The translations under genes and the position numbers were made by a program. Below are positions 33,419 to 41,969 of a stretch of 64,000 nt of DNA, in pieces. The notes under the pieces were generated by a model, which was not told the DNA's origin, made no database searches, and was given only the letters and a program-made list of their open reading frames with translations. The stretch spans positions 30,292-94,291 of the forward strand of contig CAADTT010000122.1 in the NCBI GenBank assembly GCA_900752065.1, given 5' to 3'. Each line of letters opens with the position of its first letter. Position 1 is the first letter of the stretch. The DNA is from Lachnospiraceae bacterium. Lineage in GTDB: Bacteria > Bacillota > Clostridia > Lachnospirales > Lachnospiraceae.

Positions 33419-35092
33419 TTATTTTCCAGGCACCTCTAAGATAGCGCCTCTGTTTCCTGAAGTTACCATTGCCGCATAGCGCGCCAGATAACCTGTCGTC
33501 ACCTTAGGTTCGCGTGGTTGCCATTTTGCTCTTCTCGCCGCCATCTCCTCATCGGATACCGCGATCTCCAGCTTATTTTCCGGAATATTGATCCTGATGA
33601 TGTCTCCTTCCTCTACCAGAGCGATCGGGCCGCCCACAGCAGCCTCCGGGGAAACATGACCGATGGAAGCGCCTCTGGAAGCGCCGCTGAAACGGCCGTC
33701 TGTGATCAGAGCTACCGTAGAGCCAAGACCCATCCCCGCGATCTCTGAAGTCGGGTTCAGCATCTCACGCATACCCGGACCGCCTTTCGGTCCTTCATAA
33801 CGGATCACAACCACATCGCCTGCAACAATTTTTCCGGAAAGGATCGCTTCGCAGGCATCCTCCTCGCAGTCGAAGACTCTCGCCGGGCCTTCATGCACCA
33901 TCATTTCCGGCACAACCGCGGAACGTTTTACCACACCGCCGTCAGGCGCCAGATTTCCGGTCAGCACTGCCAGACCGCCTGTCTCGCTGTACGGATTTTC
34001 CACCGGACGGATAACCTCCGGATTTTTATTGATACATCCTTCGATATTTTCTCCTACCGTCTTGCCTGTGACAGTCATGCACTCTGTATGTAAAAGTCCT
34101 TTTTTATTCAGCTCATTCATTACTGCATAAACGCCGCCTGCTTCGTTCAGGTCTTCCATGTAAGTCGGGCCTGCCGGAGCCAGATGACAAAGGTTCGGCG
34201 TCTTCGCACTGATCTCATTTGCAAAAGTAATATCAAAATCCATGCCGATCTCATGTGCGATCGCCGGAAGATGAAGCATACTGTTTGTGGAACATCCCAA
34301 TGCCATATCCACGGTCAGAGCATTTAAGATGGCATCCTCGGTCATGATATCTCTTGGACGGATGTTTCTTCTGTACATCTCCATGACCTGCATACCTGCA
34401 TGTTTTGCCAGACGGATACGCTCGGAATAGACTGCCGGAATGGTTCCGTTCCCCCGTAATCCCATACCCAGCACCTCGGTCAGACAGTTCATGCTGTTCG
34501 CCGTATACATACCGGAACAGGAACCGCAGGTCGGACAGGTCTTGCACTCGAATTCGTTCAGATCCTCCTCGCTGATCTTTCCTGCCGTATAGGAACCTAC
34601 TGCCTCAAACATGGAGGACAGGCTGGTCTTTCTGCCATGCACATGGCCAGCCAGCATCGGACCGCCGCTGACGAATACTGTCGGTACATTGATACGCGCC
34701 GCCGCCATCAGAAGTCCCGGAACATTTTTATCACAATTCGGAACCATGACCAGTGCGTCGAACTGATGCGCCATCGCCATCGCCTCGGTGGAATCTGCGA
34801 TCAGATCTCTCGTCACCAGAGAATATTTCATACCGATATGTCCCATAGCGATGCCGTCACATACGGCAATGGCCGGGAACACCACCGGAGTACCGCCTGC
34901 CATAGCGACTCCCTGCTTCACTGCATTTACGATTTTATCCAGGTTCATATGCCCCGGTACGATTTCATTATAAGAACTGACAATTCCAACCAGCGGACGC
35001 TCCATCTCCTCCTGCGTCATTCCCAGCGCATTGAACAGGGATCGGTGCGGAGCCTGCTGGACTCCTTTTTTTACATTATCGCTTTTCATCAT
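33419..35092 (-). CDS. ilvD: Dihydroxy-acid dehydratase
   Basis: 557 residues. Fe-S enzyme that forms ketoisovalerate and ketomethylvalerate. Cluster Cys in PNCDKNVPG and CPTCGSCSGMYTANSMN, and the C-terminal GRFSGASRGASIGHVSPEAAVGG is intact. AAGGAGG before two tandem ATGs. The 68-nt spacer after leuB contains the inverted repeat ATTTGAT/ATCAAAT at 35113-35128. Confidence 0.97.
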   Translation of the reverse strand: MMKSDNVKKGVQQAPHRSLFNALGMTQEEMERPLVGIVSSYNEIVPGHMNLDKIVNAVKQGVAMAGGTPVVFPAIAVCDGIAMGHIGMKYSLVTRDLIADSTEAMAMAHQFDALVMVPNCDKNVPGLLMAAARINVPTVFVSGGPMLAGHVHGRKTSLSSMFEAVGSYTAGKISEEDLNEFECKTCPTCGSCSGMYTANSMNCLTEVLGMGLRGNGTIPAVYSERIRLAKHAGMQVMEMYRRNIRPRDIMTEDAILNALTVDMALGCSTNSMLHLPAIAHEIGMDFDITFANEISAKTPNLCHLAPAGPTYMEDLNEAGGVYAVMNELNKKGLLHTECMTVTGKTVGENIEGCINKNPEVIRPVENPYSETGGLAVLTGNLAPDGGVVKRSAVVPEMMVHEGPARVFDCEEDACEAILSGKIVAGDVVVIRYEGPKGGPGMREMLNPTSEIAGMGLGSTVALITDGRFSGASRGASIGHVSPEAAVGGPIALVEEGDIIRINIPENKLEIAVSDEEMAARRAKWQPREPKVTTGYLARYAAMVTSGNRGAILEVPGK

Positions 35093-35160
35093 GAATACCT
35101 CCTTCGCATCCCATTTGATTTATCAAATAATGATATATCGTTCCGTATATCTTTTATCTG

Positions 35161-36243
35161 TCAGACTCTTTCCGCGATCAGGCTGCCCATCTCGGCAGTT
35201 CCCACTCTTGTACAGCCCTCTGAGTAAATATCGCCTGTGCGGTAGCCCTCTTTTAATACCTGTTTTACTGCTTCCTCGACGGCAGCCGCCGCATCGTCCA
35301 GATCCAGGGAAAACCGCAGCATCATGGCTGCCGACAGAATCGTGGCGATCGGATTCGCCAGATCCTTTCCCGCGATATCCGGCGCGGAGCCGTGGCTCGG
35401 CTCATAAAGTCCGAACTTCGTCTCGTTCAGGCTTGCAGAAGACAGCATTCCGATGGAACCTGTCACCATGCTTGCCTCATCGGAAAGGATATCGCCAAAC
35501 ATGTTCTCTGTCAGGATGACATCAAACTGCTTCGGATCGCGGACAAGCTGCATCGCACAGTTGTCTACCAGCATATGCTCCAGTGTGACATCCGGATAAT
35601 CCTTTGCCACTTCCTCCACTACAGCTCTCCAGAGTCTGGAGGAATCCAGCACATTCGCTTTATCCACACTTGTTACTTTTTTTCTTCTCTTTCTCGCAAT
35701 ATCAAATCCGCGCTTTGCGATCCTGCGGATCTCCTTTTCATCATAGGTCAGAGTGTCCGTCGCTTTCCGCACGCCGTTTTCTTCCACGGTGCTGCGTGCT
35801 CCGAAGTAAAGACCTCCCGTCAGTTCCCGCATGATCATCATATCAAATCCGTCTCCGATGATCTCATCCCGCAGCGGACATGCCTCTTTCAGTTCACGGT
35901 AAAGGTATGCCGGTCTTAAATTTGCAAACAGGTTTAACTCCTTGCGGATCTTTAAAAGTCCTGCCTCCGGCCGTTTTGACGGCTCCAGCTTATACCAGGG
36001 AGATGTCGCCGCATCCCCGCCGATGGATCCCATCAGGACAGCATTACTGCTCTTTGCCGTGGCGATCGCCTCATCCGTCAACGGTATCCCATGCACATCG
36101 ATGGAGGCACCGCCCATCAACACTTCTGTATAATCTAGCTGAAATCCGTATTTCTTTCCCGCCGCATCCAATACTTTTACGGCTTCTCTCACAATCTCAG
36201 GGCCGATCCCGTCTCCCGGAATGACTGCAATTTTATAATTCAT
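35161..36243 (-). CDS. leuB: 3-isopropylmalate dehydrogenase
   Basis: 360 residues from ATG at 36243, with GGAGG 8 nt upstream and the family start MNYKIAVIPGDGIGPEIV. NAD-dependent oxidative decarboxylation in leucine synthesis. The isopropylmalate-specific region (RELTGGLYFGAR), DKANVLDSSRLWR, the metal-binding Asp set (TENMFGDILSDEASM) and NAD site EPSHGSAPDIAGKDLANP are present. First gene of leuB-ilvD-ilvB. Confidence 0.97.
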   Translation of the reverse strand: MNYKIAVIPGDGIGPEIVREAVKVLDAAGKKYGFQLDYTEVLMGGASIDVHGIPLTDEAIATAKSSNAVLMGSIGGDAATSPWYKLEPSKRPEAGLLKIRKELNLFANLRPAYLYRELKEACPLRDEIIGDGFDMMIMRELTGGLYFGARSTVEENGVRKATDTLTYDEKEIRRIAKRGFDIARKRRKKVTSVDKANVLDSSRLWRAVVEEVAKDYPDVTLEHMLVDNCAMQLVRDPKQFDVILTENMFGDILSDEASMVTGSIGMLSSASLNETKFGLYEPSHGSAPDIAGKDLANPIATILSAAMMLRFSLDLDDAAAAVEEAVKQVLKEGYRTGDIYSEGCTRVGTAEMGSLIAERV

Positions 36244-36326
36244 CTGTAAATCCTCCATTCCATGCGCTTTATTCCCTTTTCTATCTGCATAAGGGTAATT
36301 TTATCCCTTTGCCGCTTTAATATAAT

Positions 36327-36355
36327 ATAATAATGCATTTTGTGTAAGATTTCAA
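36327..36355 (-). promoter_or_regulatory. Promoter of leuB-ilvD-ilvB
   Basis: Minus-strand TTGAAA (36350-36355), 17-nt spacer, TATTAT (36327-36332), giving a leader of ~75 nt with a small AAGGG/CCCTT hairpin. The region is A/T-rich. Confidence 0.7.
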
Positions 36356-36395
36356 CTGGTAAGGTCAGAAAAATTTGAGGCTAAAGCTATACTGC

Positions 36396-36409
36396 GTTAC
36401 AGTTCAGCC
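36396..36409. repeat. Dispersed 14-bp motif, copy 1
   Basis: GTTACAGTTCAGCC in the hydE-leuB spacer. The same or a one-mismatch 14-mer occurs at 50290 and 54771, always in a spacer. Confidence 0.55.
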
Positions 36410-36425
36410 CCTGGCTGATCTATAA

Positions 36426-37463
36426 CTACACTGCCGCATCTCCCCTCTCCTCTACCAGACGATATCCCACAGACTGCATCCGCCGGGACAGGCACATGCG
36501 GCACTCGGCCGCCTCGTCTCCCGTACAGATCTTATTATCATACAGCTCATACTGCTTTCTGTGGCTGATAGGCGAAAGATTCGGCATGACCACATTGGCT
36601 CCTGCCTCCATACCTTTTTCCCGCCCCCTGGGATCGGCTGTCCCAAGTGCCGTTGTAGCAGGCAGCAGAACCTTCGGAAGCAGGATACGGATAACAGAGA
36701 GGAGAAAGAGGGTCTGATCGACACTCCCTGCTTTTTCTTCTGAAAACTTCGTCTCATGATGAGGAAGGAAGGGGCCGATTCCCACCATATGCGGCTGCAG
36801 CTCCTTGAGGAAAAGCATATCCTCCGCTAATGTTTCCGGTGTCTGTCCGGGTGAACCTACCATGAATCCGGCGCCCACCTGGTATCCCAGGGATTTCAGG
36901 TCATAGAGGCACTTCTTTCTCGTTTCCAGCCGCATGGATTCCGGATGCAGCATCCCGTAATGCGCTTCATCTGCCGTCTCATGACGCAGCAGATACCTGT
37001 CAGCTCCTGCCTCACGAAACTTCCGATAGCTCTCGTATGGCTTTTCCCCGATCGACAGGGTTAGCGCACAGTCCGGATATTCTTCTTTTATACTGCGGAT
37101 AATTTCTGTCATCCGCTCGTCCGTATAATACGGATCTTCCCCTCCCTGCAGCACAAAGGTACGAAATCCCAGACTATATCCTTCCCTGCAGCACTCCAGG
37201 ATTTCTTCTTTTGTGAGCCGGTATCTCTGTGCGTTGCGGTTTCCTCTTCGGATTCCACAGTAATAACAGTCATTTTTACAGTAATTCGTGAATTCTATCA
37301 GCCCTCTCGTAAAAACCTTATCTCCATAGTATTTTTTTCTCAGACGTACCGCCTCTGTTCTCAGCCGTTCTCTCACATCTGCATCATCCGCCGCCTGCAT
37401 CAGCCCGATGAATTCTTCCTTTGTAAGTTCATGATTTCCAATCAGTTTTTCCGCTGCTGTCAC
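36426..37463 (-). CDS. hydE: [FeFe]-hydrogenase H-cluster maturase, radical SAM HydE
   Basis: 345 residues. The radical-SAM Cys set C-x3-C-x2-C is CKNDCYYC. HydE features are FVLQGGEDPYYTDERM, YLLRHETADEAHYGMLHP and VGIGPFLPHHETKF, plus the C-terminal CxxC-like ECRMCLSR. It helps build the di-iron subcluster of the [FeFe]-hydrogenase with HydF and HydG, which are not in the window. Biotin-synthase-like enzymes are the alternative, but the HydE-type motifs are clear. The presence indicates H2 metabolism in the host. Confidence 0.92.
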   Translation of the reverse strand: MTAAEKLIGNHELTKEEFIGLMQAADDADVRERLRTEAVRLRKKYYGDKVFTRGLIEFTNYCKNDCYYCGIRRGNRNAQRYRLTKEEILECCREGYSLGFRTFVLQGGEDPYYTDERMTEIIRSIKEEYPDCALTLSIGEKPYESYRKFREAGADRYLLRHETADEAHYGMLHPESMRLETRKKCLYDLKSLGYQVGAGFMVGSPGQTPETLAEDMLFLKELQPHMVGIGPFLPHHETKFSEEKAGSVDQTLFLLSVIRILLPKVLLPATTALGTADPRGREKGMEAGANVVMPNLSPISHRKQYELYDNKICTGDEAAECRMCLSRRMQSVGYRLVEERGDAAV

Positions 37464-37638
37464 TGTGATTCTCCTTTTCTGATATTCTCTTTGTTGCTGT
37501 TCCCGCCGTAATCAGAACTATTATATACTACTTTGTGCACATTGAGAAGTAAAAACAAAATATCCCAGGAACCGTAGCGCACCTTCTCATTCTGTGTTAC
37601 AATCCCTGCATAAGAAAATTCCCCTGAAAGGAGAAACC

Positions 37639-38886
37639 ATGAAAACTGTCGGATTGATCACAGAATACAACCCTTTTCACAATGGCCATGCCTGGCATAT
37701 GCAGGAAGCAAAAAGACTCTCCGGTGCAGATTTCTGCATCGTGGTCATGAGCGGAAATTTCGTACAGAGGGGAGCGCCTGCCATTCTGGATAAGTATGCC
37801 AGAACTAAGATGGCACTTTCCTGCGGTGCGGATCTGGTGCTGGAACTTCCTGTTCCTTATGCTCTGGGGAGCGCGGAATACTTCGCTTCAGGGGCGGTCG
37901 CCCTGTTAGATGGACTTGGAACCGTAGATGCACTGTGCTTCGGCAGTGAATGCGGCGATCTCTCCATACTGTCCGAGGCTGCCGGGATTTTAGTCCGGGA
38001 GCCGGAAGGATTTTCCGCTCTCCTGAAAAAAAGACTGAAATCCGGCAGGACGTTTCCTCACGCCCGTGCGGAAGCCCTGAAAGAATATCTGAACAGACAG
38101 GAAGGAATACCCTGCTTCGATACGGCACTCTTAGAAGAACCAAATAATATTCTGGGAATCGAGTATCTGAAAGCGCTGAAACGGCTGAACAGCTCTATTG
38201 TTCCACTCACCATACCAAGAGCCGGCGGCGCTTATCATTCCGAAACGCCGGATGCAGTATTCAGTTCTGCCGCCGCCCTGCGGAAAATGCTCTGCCCGCC
38301 CCTCTCTCCTTTGAAAATGGAGATGCCGCCCGCTGCATATGATATTCTGGAAGAGGAATTCGGATGCTCCTGCCCCGTAGTCAGCAATGATTTTTCTGTT
38401 TTGCTTCACTACAGGCTTCTTTCTGTATCCTCCCCGAAAGACCTTCTCCTCTTTCTGGATATATCTCCGGAGCTGGCTGACCGGATCTTCCGGCAGATTC
38501 CTGCCTACACGGGTTTTGAACAGTTTACGGCGCTCATAAAGACCCGGCAGTACACGGAGAGCCGCATTCGCCGATGCCTGCTGCATATCCTTCTGGACAT
38601 CCGTGCGGAGGATGTGGCATACAGAAAAAATCACGGCTGGAACAGCTACGCCAGAGTGCTGGGATTCCGTAAAAAAAGCTCCTCTCTTCTTCATGAAATC
38701 AAAGAGAGGAGCCGCCTGCCGCTGATCACAAAGCTTGCCGCCGCCAAAAACATCCTCACATCGGAGGAGATGCATTTCCTGCAAAAAGATATTTATGCTT
38801 CTCAGGTATATCAGAGTGTCGTAACCGGTAAATTTGGCAGAAATGCTTACAGCGAATACCGCCAACCCGTGATTGTCCGCCCCTGA
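37639..38886 (+). CDS. tmcAL: tRNA(Met) cytidine acetate ligase (YlbM/TmcAL family nucleotidyltransferase)
   Basis: 415 residues from ATG at 37639 (AAAGGAG 5 nt upstream). The nucleotidyltransferase N-terminus reads VGLITEYNPFHNGHAWHMQEAK with a HxGH-type motif, then SGNFVQRGAPAILDKYARTKMAL. In Bacillus the enzyme makes N4-acetylcytidine at the wobble base of elongator tRNA-Met using acetate and ATP. Divergent from hydE. It is convergent with the PFL-like gene, with only 11 nt between the stops. Confidence 0.92.
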   Translation: MKTVGLITEYNPFHNGHAWHMQEAKRLSGADFCIVVMSGNFVQRGAPAILDKYARTKMALSCGADLVLELPVPYALGSAEYFASGAVALLDGLGTVDALCFGSECGDLSILSEAAGILVREPEGFSALLKKRLKSGRTFPHARAEALKEYLNRQEGIPCFDTALLEEPNNILGIEYLKALKRLNSSIVPLTIPRAGGAYHSETPDAVFSSAAALRKMLCPPLSPLKMEMPPAAYDILEEEFGCSCPVVSNDFSVLLHYRLLSVSSPKDLLLFLDISPELADRIFRQIPAYTGFEQFTALIKTRQYTESRIRRCLLHILLDIRAEDVAYRKNHGWNSYARVLGFRKKSSSLLHEIKERSRLPLITKLAAAKNILTSEEMHFLQKDIYASQVYQSVVTGKFGRNAYSEYRQPVIVRP

Positions 38887-38897
38887 AAAACAGGCAT

Positions 38898-40262
38898 TCA
38901 ATTTTTAAAGCTGTGAATCGGCGCCGGGATTCTTCCGGTACGGTTCACGAAAGCGTCACAGGCAAAACGGTTCACAGGCATGATTGGTGCATATCCCAGA
39001 AGACCGCCGAATTCTACGATCTCACCTACGCCCTTTCCGATGACCGGAATCAGACGGACCGCCGTAGTCTTCTGGTTTACCATGCCAATGGCCATCTCAT
39101 CTGCGATGATGCCGGAAATAGTGGTATCCGGCGTATCACCCGGAATGGCGATCATATCCAGTCCCACAGAGCATACGCAGGTCATAGCCTCCAGTTTTTC
39201 AAGCGAAGGGGCCCCCGCCTGTACCGCATCGATCATACCCTGATCCTCACTGACCGGGATAAATGCGCCGCTTAAACCGCCCACATAGGAGGATGCCATA
39301 ACGCCGCCCTTCTTTACCTGGTCATTTAAAAGCGCCAGAGCAGCAGTCGTTCCCGGAGCTCCTGCATGTTCCAGACCAATTTCACATAAAATATCCGCCA
39401 CGCTATCGCCGACCGCCGGAGTCGGAGCCAGTGACAGGTCAATAATACCAAAGGGAATGTTCAGCATCTTTGACGCTTCCTGTGCCACGAGCTGCCCCAC
39501 GCGCGTCACCTTGAAGGCTGTCTTCTTTATCGTCTCACAGAGAATCTCGAAGCTCTCTCCTCTCACCTGCTCCAGTGCTGTCTTTACCACACCGGGACCG
39601 CTGACGCCTACGTTGATAATGGCATCCGCCTCTGTCACCCCGTGAAAGGCACCTGCCATAAACGGGTTGTCATCCGGTGCGTTACAGAATACTACCAGCT
39701 TTGCACAACCCAGCGAATCGTTTTCTTTTGTGAGTACTGCCGTCTCTTTGACGATCTGCCCCATGAGACGCACCGCATCCATATTGATGCCGCATTTTGT
39801 GGAGCCTACATTTACGGAACTGCACACCCGCTCCGTAGCAGCCAATGCCTGGGGAATGGAACGGATCAGATATTCATCGCTCTTTGTCATCCCCTTTGAG
39901 ACCAGGGCAGAATAACCGCCAATAAAATTCACGCCTACCTCATGGGCTGCCAGATCCAGAGTTTTTGCGATCGTCACAAAATCTTCCGGGCATTTGCAGG
40001 CATTTCCGCCCACCAGAGCGATCGGTGTCACGGATATCCTCTTATTTACAATCGGGATTCCATATTCCTGCTCTATCGCCTTTCCGGTCGCTACCAGATC
40101 CTTTGCCACGGTAGTGATCTTTCGGTAAATATTTTCATTTACCTTCTTCAGATCAGAATCCACACAATCCAACAGGCTGATTCCCAGGGTAATTGTCCGC
40201 ACATCCAGATTTTCCTGCGTGATCATTTTATTTGTCTCTATTACTTCGAACATATTAATCAT
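38898..40262 (-). CDS. PFL-like family protein (UPF0210/DUF711)
   Basis: 454 residues from ATG at 40262 (AGGAGG 10 nt upstream). Starts MINMFEVIETNKMITQENLDVRTITLGISLLDC and keeps the GGNACKCPEDF and GGLSGAFIPVSEDQGM blocks. Family structures resemble pyruvate formate-lyase, but no glycyl-radical (RVxGY) motif is visible, so it is probably not a radical enzyme. It follows the ACT protein by 22 nt, a pairing I recall as conserved across Firmicutes and archaea. The function is unknown. Confidence 0.9.
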   Translation of the reverse strand: MINMFEVIETNKMITQENLDVRTITLGISLLDCVDSDLKKVNENIYRKITTVAKDLVATGKAIEQEYGIPIVNKRISVTPIALVGGNACKCPEDFVTIAKTLDLAAHEVGVNFIGGYSALVSKGMTKSDEYLIRSIPQALAATERVCSSVNVGSTKCGINMDAVRLMGQIVKETAVLTKENDSLGCAKLVVFCNAPDDNPFMAGAFHGVTEADAIINVGVSGPGVVKTALEQVRGESFEILCETIKKTAFKVTRVGQLVAQEASKMLNIPFGIIDLSLAPTPAVGDSVADILCEIGLEHAGAPGTTAALALLNDQVKKGGVMASSYVGGLSGAFIPVSEDQGMIDAVQAGAPSLEKLEAMTCVCSVGLDMIAIPGDTPDTTISGIIADEMAIGMVNQKTTAVRLIPVIGKGVGEIVEFGGLLGYAPIMPVNRFACDAFVNRTGRIPAPIHSFKN

Positions 40263-40284
40263 GATGACTTTTCCTCCTGTCTGC

Positions 40285-40557
40285 TTAGATACGGTGCATC
40301 TTATCAAAAATGTCCTCGTGCTGGCAGCGGATGGTTACGCCGATCTCCTCACCTAACTGATCCAGGTCTTTTGCCAGTGCTCCAAAATCCTTCACCGCCG
40401 CATTTGCGTCCGTAATCATCATCATGTTAAAAAATCCCTGCACGATGGTCTGAGAAATGTCCAGGATGTTCACATTATTCTCCGCCAGATATGTACAAAC
40501 TCTTGCAATAATTCCCACTGTGTCTTTTCCCACCACTGTAATGATCGTTCTTTTCAT
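40285..40557 (-). CDS. ACT-domain protein (UPF0237)
   Basis: 90 residues holding two ACT-like beta-alpha-beta repeats, starting KRTIITVVGKDTVGIIARVCTYLAENNVNILDISQT. ACT domains bind amino acids or other small ligands. Likely a ligand sensor or subunit for the PFL-like neighbour. Ribosome site AGGAG. Confidence 0.92.
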   Translation of the reverse strand: MKRTIITVVGKDTVGIIARVCTYLAENNVNILDISQTIVQGFFNMMMITDANAAVKDFGALAKDLDQLGEEIGVTIRCQHEDIFDKMHRI

Positions 40558-40579
40558 TTTCTTCGCTCCTCTTCTATAT

Positions 40580-41377
40580 CTATAAGCTTACAAGCGCCGA
40601 TACCTCATTGCGTTTTGCCACGCTGATGAAGAAATCCTTTGCGCGATAGGGATTATCTCCCAGGGTTACCTCCTGGCACACTGTTTCAAATGCCAGCTCC
40701 TCATAATTATTTTCCTTACTCAGATGCCCCAGCAGCACGGCCTTCATCTTATCATGAAGGATCTCACACAAAAGTCTTCCCGCATTTTCATTGGAAAGAT
40801 GACCTTTTCTGCCCAGAATCCTCTGCTTCAGATAATAGGGATAACGGCCCACCTGAAGCATGTTGATGTCATGGTTTGCCTCTACCAGCACCGCATCCAG
40901 CTCTTTCAGATGATTCACCGTATAGTCTGAATACTCGCCAAGGTCTGTAATGACGCCCACCGACTGTTTCCCGTGAAATACCCGGTAAGCCACCGGCTCT
41001 GCCGCATCGTGGGAAATCGTAAAGGGCAGGATTTTCAGATCCTTGATCTGAAAGCTCTCATCCGGCACGATCTCATGAAACAAAGACTCGTCGATCTTCC
41101 CCAGTCCGCCTTTTTCTCTGATCGCTTCGATCGTTCCTCCTGTGGCATAAATAGGAATATGATGTTTTCTGGCCACCACGCCCAGCCCCTGAATATGATC
41201 GGAATGTTCATGGGTGATCAGGATTCCATCCACTTCCGCCGTCTTTCTCTCAATGGAGTTCAGCCCCGCCTCGATGCGTCTCCCGCTGATCCCTGCATCC
41301 ACCAGCACAGATGCACTGTCAGAGCCTACATAAATACAATTTCCGCTGCTTCCGCTCGCGATACTACAAAAATCCAT
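40580..41377 (-). CDS. MBL-fold metallohydrolase (YycJ/WalJ-like)
   Basis: 265 residues from ATG at 41377, overlapping coaE by 14 nt (the frame's longer start would be less typical). N-terminus MDFCSIASGSSGNCIYVG is characteristic, metal motif THEHSDHIQGL, then VGVITDLGEY, VEANHD and GHLS repeats. In Bacillus YycJ has 5'-3' exonuclease activity linked to mismatch repair and walKR context. Here it is in a polA-coaE context, which suits a DNA-related nuclease role. Confidence 0.9.
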   Translation of the reverse strand: MDFCSIASGSSGNCIYVGSDSASVLVDAGISGRRIEAGLNSIERKTAEVDGILITHEHSDHIQGLGVVARKHHIPIYATGGTIEAIREKGGLGKIDESLFHEIVPDESFQIKDLKILPFTISHDAAEPVAYRVFHGKQSVGVITDLGEYSDYTVNHLKELDAVLVEANHDINMLQVGRYPYYLKQRILGRKGHLSNENAGRLLCEILHDKMKAVLLGHLSKENNYEELAFETVCQEVTLGDNPYRAKDFFISVAKRNEVSALVSL

Positions 41378-41969
41378 GTTCCACCAATCCTCTGTCAATC
41401 TGCTCATATGTATTTTCTATAAAATCACTGCTGTTGTCAACTACAAATTGGCATTGTTCGAAAAACAGTTCATCCGGAAGCTGGTTTTTCATGATCTTCT
41501 CCGATTTTTCATCTGTGTAACCTCTGGATTTCATCAGCCGTCTCTTTCGCACATCCCGGTCCGTATGTATATACCAGATCTCATCGCAGATTTCATCGTA
41601 ATGATCTTCCAGAAGAAGAGCGGCCTCTATCACAACAAACGGCGCCTGCCCCGCGGTCCGCTCCTTTTGAATCTCTTCTTTGATATGTGATTTTACTGCG
41701 GGATGTACCACGCCGTTGAGCTGTTTTAAGCTTTCCGGGTCATGAAAAACCTTTGCGCCCAGACTGCTTCTGTCAATGATGCCCTTCCCGTCCAGAATGT
41801 CCCTGCCGAACAGTTCCACAATCTTTTCATAGCACCTCTGTCCCGGCTCTTCCAGAAAATGCGCCACCTGATCCGCCTGGATGATTCTTGCCCGGTATTT
41901 TTCAAAAAGATATGTGAGAACCGTGCTTTTCCCGGCTCCCACACCTCCTGTAATTCCTAAAATTTTCAT
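41364..41969 (-). CDS. coaE: Dephospho-CoA kinase
   Basis: 201 residues. P-loop ITGGVGAGKSTVL at the N-terminus. The CoA-binding region IIQADQVAH and the lid region (RDVRKRRLMKSRGYTDEKSEKIM) are intact. Performs the last step of coenzyme A synthesis. Its start directly abuts the polA stop, a common Firmicutes polA-coaE arrangement. Confidence 0.96.
   Translation of the reverse strand: MKILGITGGVGAGKSTVLTYLFEKYRARIIQADQVAHFLEEPGQRCYEKIVELFGRDILDGKGIIDRSSLGAKVFHDPESLKQLNGVVHPAVKSHIKEEIQKERTAGQAPFVVIEAALLLEDHYDEICDEIWYIHTDRDVRKRRLMKSRGYTDEKSEKIMKNQLPDELFFEQCQFVVDNSSDFIENTYEQIDRGLVEHGFL

Noticed and set aside
35113..35128. Another FabT-type box before ilvD
   Set aside because: ATTTGAT-TT-ATCAAAT resembles the box but the centre spacing differs and the genes are unrelated to lipids.
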